Notes under the pieces: model-generated | Database searches by the model: none | What the model saw: only the letters and a program-made list of their open reading frames with translations | Told to the model about the DNA's origin: nothing | Virus record (IMG/VR): IMGVR_UViG_3300021963_004528 | Location: 1 to 20,697 of that record | From: a virus | Reading direction: 5' to 3' (one strand) | Length of the DNA: 20,697 bases | Made by a program: the position numbers and the translations under genes | In this document: in pieces, positions 16,600 to 20,697 of the stretch | Layout: every line of letters starts with the position of its first letter | Position numbering within the stretch: the first letter of the stretch is position 1

Positions 16600-16812
16600 T
16601 CTGTTACGAGGTATGTCTTACCCTAAGCAGTGTTTAGGCTGCTAATGCGAACTGTGAGTCGTTTGCTTTTACTTCTTTTGCTTCTGCGACCGAGTAGAGC
16701 GTCTTTCTATACTATGGGTATAGCGACTACACTTTGCCCCCAATCCTACGGCTTTCGCATTGCCGTGCTGTCCACTCTGTTACTCTTTGCCCTGTCGAAA
16801 CTATGCAGGCCC
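16600..16812 (-). ncRNA. ssrA: Permuted tmRNA, coding (tag) piece
   Basis: On the minus strand the piece opens with GGGCCTG then CATAGTTTCGACAGGGC, the conserved tmRNA 5' D-arm region. GGGCCTG (16812-16806) pairs with CAGGTCC (17038-17032) of the acceptor piece, with a G-U at pair 3, the identity element for alanyl-tRNA synthetase. Hairpins ACGGC/GCCGT and CTATAC/GTATAG follow. The tag frame runs from 16687 (GCA preceded by GTC as in E. coli) to TAA at 16634 and reads AEAKEVKANDSQFALAA. CCTAA/TTAGG forms a hairpin over the stop. A 6-base match (ACAGCA here, TGCTGT in the acceptor piece) fits helix 2. The 3' boundary is approximate. Role: ribosome rescue and tagging for proteolysis with SmpB. 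Confidence 0.92.
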
Positions 16813-16825
16813 GTCATAAAGAAAC

Positions 16826-16903
16826 TTAGTCTACGCTTAATGTTGTTAACAACAAGCATAATATTGGAAAAACAATTAATAAAAATTTTGTTAAATTTTC
16901 CAT
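16826..16903 (-). CDS. Tiny hydrophobic ORF in tmRNA intervening segment (25 aa)
   Basis: A 25-codon ORF starting MENLTKFLLIVFP, with a continuous hydrophobic stretch and a Cys (FPILC) in a lipobox-like setting. It starts one base after the stop of the preceding tiny ORF and ends 13 bases before the tmRNA coding piece. The Shine-Dalgarno is weak. It may be real through coupling, or a chance ORF in T-rich sequence. Confidence 0.35.
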   Translation of the reverse strand: MENLTKFLLIVFPILCLLLTTLSVD

Positions 16904-16904
16904 A

Positions 16905-17015
16905 TTACCATAACTCACAGTTTTTTATTTTCTCTTCGTCCAATGTGGTATCACGTGTAAAATAAAATACACCAAACACTAACCAAAATAACAAAAATAA
17001 AACATAACTTATCAT
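16905..17015 (-). CDS. Tiny membrane-protein ORF in tmRNA intervening segment (36 aa)
   Basis: A 36-codon ORF with one strong transmembrane helix (MISYVLFLLFWLVFGVFYF), a positive residue after it (TR) and an acidic/basic tail (LDEEKIKNC). A strong Shine-Dalgarno, AAGGAAG, is well spaced before the ATG. The ATG lies 12 bases after the CCA end of the tmRNA acceptor piece. Function unknown. The ribosome-binding site and the charge asymmetry around the helix argue that it is translated. Confidence 0.6.
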   Translation of the reverse strand: MISYVLFLLFWLVFGVFYFTRDTTLDEEKIKNCELW

Positions 17016-17027
17016 TAAACTTCCTTA

Positions 17028-17095
17028 TGGTGGACCTGGGGGGATTCGCACCCCCGTCCAAAACACTTTTCTCTCGGCTTCATACAGCAATAACT
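17028..17095 (-). ncRNA. ssrA: Permuted tmRNA, acceptor piece
   Basis: On the minus strand the T-arm is GGGGG, TGCGAAT, CCCCC (17055-17039), followed by CAGGTCC, discriminator A and an encoded CCA ending at 17028. TTTTGGAC before the T-arm matches the TTTCGGAC of E. coli tmRNA. Only a T half-molecule is present, so it is not a tRNA. The matching 5' half lies downstream in the transcript (coding piece), which defines a circularly permuted, two-piece tmRNA as in alphaproteobacteria, some cyanobacteria and some betaproteobacteria. TGCTGT (17089-17084) can pair with ACAGCA of the coding piece. The 5' boundary is an estimate. Confidence 0.92.
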
Positions 17096-17107
17096 TACAG
17101 TATATAT

Positions 17108-17269
17108 TTATTCTTTGGGTTTGTCAACTGCTTTGGAGATGATATCGTATACTTGGGTATATGCATCTGTTATTTTGTCTAGTTGCTGTTCTGTAACCAA
17201 TTCATTATCTTCCAAACTAACTAAGTCTTTGGCTAAGTTTTCTTGTAAAGTTTTGATCTGGTTATTCAT
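17108..17269 (-). CDS. Small coiled-coil-like protein, function unknown
   Basis: A 53-residue helical protein from the ATG at 17269 (MNNQIKTLQENLAKDL). I prefer this start to the in-frame ATG at 17296, which would overlap the tiny membrane gene; 17269 sits one base after that gene's stop. The heptad-like pattern of Leu/Ile and charged residues suggests a short coiled coil. No family recognised. It ends about 12 bases before the tmRNA acceptor piece. Confidence 0.6.
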   Translation of the reverse strand: MNNQIKTLQENLAKDLVSLEDNELVTEQQLDKITDAYTQVYDIISKAVDKPKE

Positions 17270-17270
17270 T

Positions 17271-17369
17271 TTATACAATACGTTTGAGTAGTCCAATTAT
17301 AATACCAAACATAGGTATTAGTAATAGGCTCATTCCAAACAATACTACTAATCCCAAAAGATATTTCAT
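17271..17369 (-). CDS. Tiny membrane protein (32 aa), function unknown
   Basis: A 32-codon ORF, MKYLLGLVVLFGMSLLLIPM followed by a hydrophobic run and a basic end (LLKRIV). Almost the entire peptide is hydrophobic, with one or two short transmembrane segments. The ATG lies six bases after the stop of the 1044-residue gene and the stop is followed one base later by the next ATG. The tight spacing on both sides supports expression; no clear Shine-Dalgarno is present. Confidence 0.55.
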   Translation of the reverse strand: MKYLLGLVVLFGMSLLLIPMFGIIIGLLKRIV

Positions 17370-17375
17370 TGTATA

Positions 17376-20300
17376 CTATTTATTGTAATATTGCCTAATC
17401 CAGTCCCAATCATAGGTTAATTTCAACTTTTCTAACTCTCCGTTTACTGAATTATAATATTCTACAGCATCTTTAGCACCCTGCATACTATGTTCAGCAA
17501 ATTCACCGGATCCTACTGTCAACCAAGTATTAAGTCTATCTTTGCTAGTTTTATCCTTAGCATATGATAATTTAATACATTCACGGAAGCTAGTTCTCCA
17601 AGTATCCCATTCACTACTATTATACAATGCTACACCGCTATTTACTTCAATAACTTCGGTACGACTATCCATAGTAAAGTCAAGACCTCTACCTACAGTA
17701 CTAAGTGTAAGTTTCTTATTGTTAGCTACAATAGCTTGATGACCATACTCTAAGTTGTTTACTGGATTAGTAGCAGTAAAGATATAATGTCTGCGTGATT
17801 TATATACGTTTGGTTGCCAAGTAAAATCAAAATTTTCACTTACTCGCAACTTAGCATTTACTAAGAAGTACCAAGGTGTAGCACTTGCATTGGCCGCTGC
17901 ATATTGACTAGCAATTCGACCATTAATTTTGTCAATACGAATTACTTTATTTGGCAAATCTTTTGTGATAGATAATAAATGTTCATAGTTACTATCAGCA
18001 CATGCTTCTCCGTTGCTAAAGAATACAATGTCCAACGGCTCACCTGATGATACCGAATGAGTAACACAATGCTCATAATCGGTCAATTTATTATACATAT
18101 ATATTTTAGTATTTCTAGGTACAATCGCATCATCACCTAGTAAATGCACAGTTAGTTCCTTTCTATTAAGGAAACTATAATCAGTTGTGTGTTTCTTTTT
18201 AACAAAATGTATGTAAGCAGTTGAGTACTTACCATCATGCAAAGCATCAAAGATACTATCTTCATACTCTACTTGCTCAATAGATAAGTCGGCTGATATA
18301 TCAGTAATGAATTTATTGGCTATACTTGAAGAACTCTTATATGTAAGAGTTGGCATAATTTCAGGTGTGTGAAATTTATTACCAAACACGTATGTATAAT
18401 TTTCTTCCGTCTCGTCTGGATGCCAACTAAAGTCAAACGTTTCTGTGTCAATGGGTTCGATGATACGCCAATTACGATTGTTAGGTTTCTTAACTGCCTT
18501 TAGCACATCTATATATTTTATCTTATCTGCACCAGGTACAATATAATTTGGACCACCTGTCTTCTGCCATTGTGTACCAAACTTATATATGAACGGTGGT
18601 TCACCAGGATCAGGACACCAGCTATAATCAAACATACTATCGTCTATGTCATCAGGTATAACCCAATTATCCAACTTAGCTGTCAATGTAGTCTTTACAC
18701 TATTAATGAATTTCTTTTCAGTGGCTCCAGGAACTTTATATAGAAGCGTTGGCATAACTTCTGCAGGATACCATTGATTACCAATCATATAGATATAAGG
18801 AGGGTCATTAGGATCAGGGTGCCAACTGTAATCAAACTCAAAATTATTAACTAAAGGTCTAAAATTTCTATTATCTGGTATGGGCTTGCGTATCGCAATC
18901 TGATCACTACAATATTTTTTCATTGTAGCACCTTTAGAGATATAAAAAGGTCCGCCGGCTGGTTGCCATTGAGTTCCGAACTCATATATCATTAGAGGTT
19001 CAGTATCATCTGGATGCCAACTGAAATCAAACTTCTCTGTTTCTATTTCATCTAACATTCTCCAATTACGCATGTTTACTAACTTGGTAACTTTTTGAGT
19101 GTCAACATACTTTACCTTAGTGGCACCTTGTACTAGATAAGATGGTCCACCGGTCTTTTGCCATTGTGTGCCAAATCTATATTCTAAAGGCGGGTCATTA
19201 GGATTAGGTACCCAGCTATAATCAAACATACTATCGTCTATATCATCGGGTATTGTCCACTTAGACTTATCTGCTAATAAAGTTGCTTTATAAGTATATC
19301 CCATATATTTTTTTTCAGTAGCCGCCGGCGTGCGGTATATTACAGTTGGCATGGTGATAGCATCATACCATTGATTTCCAAACACATATACGTACGGAGG
19401 ATCCTCTTCATCTGGATGCCAACTAGAATCAAATTCAATATTTGTTTGTATTTGATATAATCTCCAATTACGATTATTAGGGTCAGGCAACCTTTTAACT
19501 GTCATAGTTGACATATATTTGATACCCGTGCTTACTTCACTATCATATACTGGTCCACCTGTTCTTTGCCATTGCGTACCAAATTTATATGTGAGTGGAG
19601 GGTCAGTTGGATTAGGTACCCAACTATAGTCAAACATACTATCGTCTATATTATCTGGTATTTTCCACTTAGACTTATCTTCTAACAAAGTTGCTTTGTG
19701 GTCATGTATAAATTTCTTTTCAGTTGCACCTTTAACTCTATACAAAACAGTTGGCATTATTTCAGGCTCATACCATTGATTTCCAAACACATATATGTAC
19801 GGAGGGTCATCTTCATCTGGGTGCCAACTATAGTCAAAGTTTATATTTGCTTGTAATGGTCTCCAATGTTTGTTTGTTGAGTTATCAATTATTGCGTGTT
19901 GAACGTCAATGTGTTTAACAGTTTCAGCCCCGTCTGCTATATATCTAGGTCCACCATTCTTTTGCCACTGAGTACCAAATTGCCAAATAAATGTAGGCTC
20001 ATATGGATGTGGTACCCAACTATAATCAAACTCTATAATATTATCAGGTATTTCCCATTTACTTTGATCCGGTAATAAAGTTGCAGTAACATCATACATG
20101 AACTTCTTTTCTGTTGCTCCTGCAACACGATACTGATAAGTAGGCATAATGTCTACATCATACCATTGATTACCAAATATATAGATATAGGGAGGGTCAG
20201 TATCAGGCGGATGCCAACTAAAATCTATTGTACTATTAGATAACAACGGTCTCCATGCTCTATTATTGATATCAGGTTTTTTTATTGCATGTTGAAAATC

Positions 20301-20510
20301 TTGATACTTTACTCCTTCATGCTCTGGAATAATAAATCTAGGTCCGCCAGTAGGTTGATGCTGTGTACCAAATTGATGTATGTAGGGGCGGTCGCATGGA
20401 TCTGGTCGCCAGTCAAAGTTGAACTCTATTGTATCTAGATTGTCAGGTACTTCCCAGTACCCTTCATTCCATAAATTTAATCTTCTATCTATTTCTGTTT
20501 TTGTAATCAT
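17376..20510 (-). CDS. Eleven-repeat protein with possible glycosyltransferase-like C-terminus
   Basis: A 1044-residue protein. Residues ~28-750 consist of eleven repeats of about 65 residues. Each starts with a core like FDYSWHPDPNDPPYIYVFG. Two subtypes are visible: type A continues TQWQKTGGP and a KYxD segment, type B continues NQWYxxEIMPT then GATEKKF. The order is A-B-A-B-A-B-A-A-B-A-B. The last ~287 residues form a separate domain (LDIVFFSNGEACADSNYEHL, VIRIDKINGRIASQYAAANA, TPWYFLVNAKLRV) that resembles a GT-A glycosyltransferase fold, although a clear DxD is not seen. I recall related repeats in marine T4-like phages without known function. The start overlaps the carbamoyltransferase stop (TAATG), so both are co-translated and possibly act on one glycan or metabolite. 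Confidence 0.75.
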   Translation of the reverse strand: MITKTEIDRRLNLWNEGYWEVPDNLDTIEFNFDWRPDPCDRPYIHQFGTQHQPTGGPRFIIPEHEGVKYQDFQHAIKKPDINNRAWRPLLSNSTIDFSWHPPDTDPPYIYIFGNQWYDVDIMPTYQYRVAGATEKKFMYDVTATLLPDQSKWEIPDNIIEFDYSWVPHPYEPTFIWQFGTQWQKNGGPRYIADGAETVKHIDVQHAIIDNSTNKHWRPLQANINFDYSWHPDEDDPPYIYVFGNQWYEPEIMPTVLYRVKGATEKKFIHDHKATLLEDKSKWKIPDNIDDSMFDYSWVPNPTDPPLTYKFGTQWQRTGGPVYDSEVSTGIKYMSTMTVKRLPDPNNRNWRLYQIQTNIEFDSSWHPDEEDPPYVYVFGNQWYDAITMPTVIYRTPAATEKKYMGYTYKATLLADKSKWTIPDDIDDSMFDYSWVPNPNDPPLEYRFGTQWQKTGGPSYLVQGATKVKYVDTQKVTKLVNMRNWRMLDEIETEKFDFSWHPDDTEPLMIYEFGTQWQPAGGPFYISKGATMKKYCSDQIAIRKPIPDNRNFRPLVNNFEFDYSWHPDPNDPPYIYMIGNQWYPAEVMPTLLYKVPGATEKKFINSVKTTLTAKLDNWVIPDDIDDSMFDYSWCPDPGEPPFIYKFGTQWQKTGGPNYIVPGADKIKYIDVLKAVKKPNNRNWRIIEPIDTETFDFSWHPDETEENYTYVFGNKFHTPEIMPTLTYKSSSSIANKFITDISADLSIEQVEYEDSIFDALHDGKYSTAYIHFVKKKHTTDYSFLNRKELTVHLLGDDAIVPRNTKIYMYNKLTDYEHCVTHSVSSGEPLDIVFFSNGEACADSNYEHLLSITKDLPNKVIRIDKINGRIASQYAAANASATPWYFLVNAKLRVSENFDFTWQPNVYKSRRHYIFTATNPVNNLEYGHQAIVANNKKLTLSTVGRGLDFTMDSRTEVIEVNSGVALYNSSEWDTWRTSFRECIKLSYAKDKTSKDRLNTWLTVGSGEFAEHSMQGAKDAVEYYNSVNGELEKLKLTYDWDWIRQYYNK

Positions 20511-20697
20511 TAGCTTAATACTTTTATTCCGTAAAGTGTTTCAAATCTATCTGCATCGTTTCTATCGTTTACCATTGGCTCACCTCTGATATTAAGACTT
20601 GTGTTTAATAGCATAGGACATTCAGTTAGTACATACCATTTCTCTAACAACTCTCTGATGCCACTACCATCTTTTGGTACAGTCTGTACTCTACTAG
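20510..20697 (-). CDS. Carbamoyltransferase, C-terminal fragment (5' part outside window)
   Basis: Only the last 61 codons are inside the window. They read SRVQTVPKDGSGIRELLEKW and then LTECPMLLNTSLNIRGEPMV, the hallmark C-terminal motif (LLNTSFNxxGEPxV) of NodU/TobZ/HypF-type carbamoyltransferases of the YrdC-like/Kae1-like family. These enzymes transfer a carbamoyl group from carbamoyl phosphate, with ATP, to a hydroxyl group of sugars or antibiotics. Copies occur in T4-like cyanophages near surface-glycan genes. The stop overlaps the start of the repeat protein by one base (TAATG). Confidence 0.88.
   Translation of the reverse strand, partial: SRVQTVPKDGSGIRELLEKWYVLTECPMLLNTSLNIRGEPMVNDRNDADRFETLYGIKVLS

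Noticed and set aside
16630-16965. 111-codon ORF on the plus strand
   Set aside because: It runs antisense through the tmRNA tag piece and the spacer. The minus strand carries clear tmRNA conservation and Shine-Dalgarno signals, and the plus-strand protein is low-complexity Leu-rich without a recognisable domain.
17028-17100. Possible tRNA on the minus strand
   Set aside because: Only a T-arm and acceptor 3' strand with CCA are present; no anticodon arm precedes them. The partner strand lies in the tag piece at 16806-16812, so this is the tmRNA acceptor piece.
1-20697. Host chromosome rather than phage
   Set aside because: Rubrerythrin, tmRNA, an outer-membrane protein and glycan enzymes could be bacterial, but the long fibres, collar-tip paralogues, UUCG terminators, many tiny overlapping genes and absence of ordinary housekeeping operons fit a phage better. 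Prophage status cannot be excluded, though no integrase or att site is visible.

Overview
The window looks like part of a large, AT-rich, tailed-phage genome from an aquatic setting, most likely a T4-like (contractile-tail) myovirus. The basis is long repeat-built fibre proteins, three collar/fibre-tip paralogues with HxH motifs, tightly packed genes with stop-start overlaps, UUCG-capped terminators, and glycan and 2-oxoglutarate-oxygenase genes next to the tail genes. The host is not shown directly. A signal-peptide-bearing beta-barrel protein points to a Gram-negative host. The tmRNA tag ends in ANDSQFALAA, which is closer to beta/gammaproteobacterial tags than to cyanobacterial ones; this is a weak inference.

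Plus strand, 1-11989: a tail-adhesin module followed by accessory enzymes. Two long paralogous repeat fibres (one truncated by the window start) flank an RCC1-type beta-propeller gene. Three small tandem collar/tip paralogues follow, then two small phage genes of unknown role, a protein with two tandem 2OG-Fe(II) oxygenase domains, and a glycosyltransferase-methyltransferase fusion. Genes from 8914 onward overlap or nearly touch and look like one transcription unit.

Minus strand, 20697-11986, read leftwards: the 3' end of a carbamoyltransferase, a 1044-residue protein made of eleven repeats plus a possible glycosyltransferase-like tail, a 32-residue membrane peptide, a small helical protein, a circularly permuted (two-piece) tmRNA gene, a Cys-motif protein, an outer-membrane barrel protein, an unknown gene overlapping a rubrerythrin, a rubredoxin, an FkbM methyltransferase, a GT-B glycosyltransferase-like protein, a membrane peptide, a class I glutamine-amidotransferase-like protein and a small helical protein. 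The two strands converge at 11986-11989 with interlocked stop codons.

The most unusual locus is the tmRNA at 16600-17095. Its acceptor piece lies upstream of its coding piece, the two pieces complete a tRNA-Ala-like acceptor stem with a G3-U pair, and the spacer between them carries two very small hydrophobic ORFs, the first behind a strong Shine-Dalgarno. Other points of interest are the separate rubrerythrin/rubredoxin pair, the eleven-repeat protein, and an exact 131-bp repeat inside the first fibre gene. No intergenic stretch over 300 bases lacks a feature.
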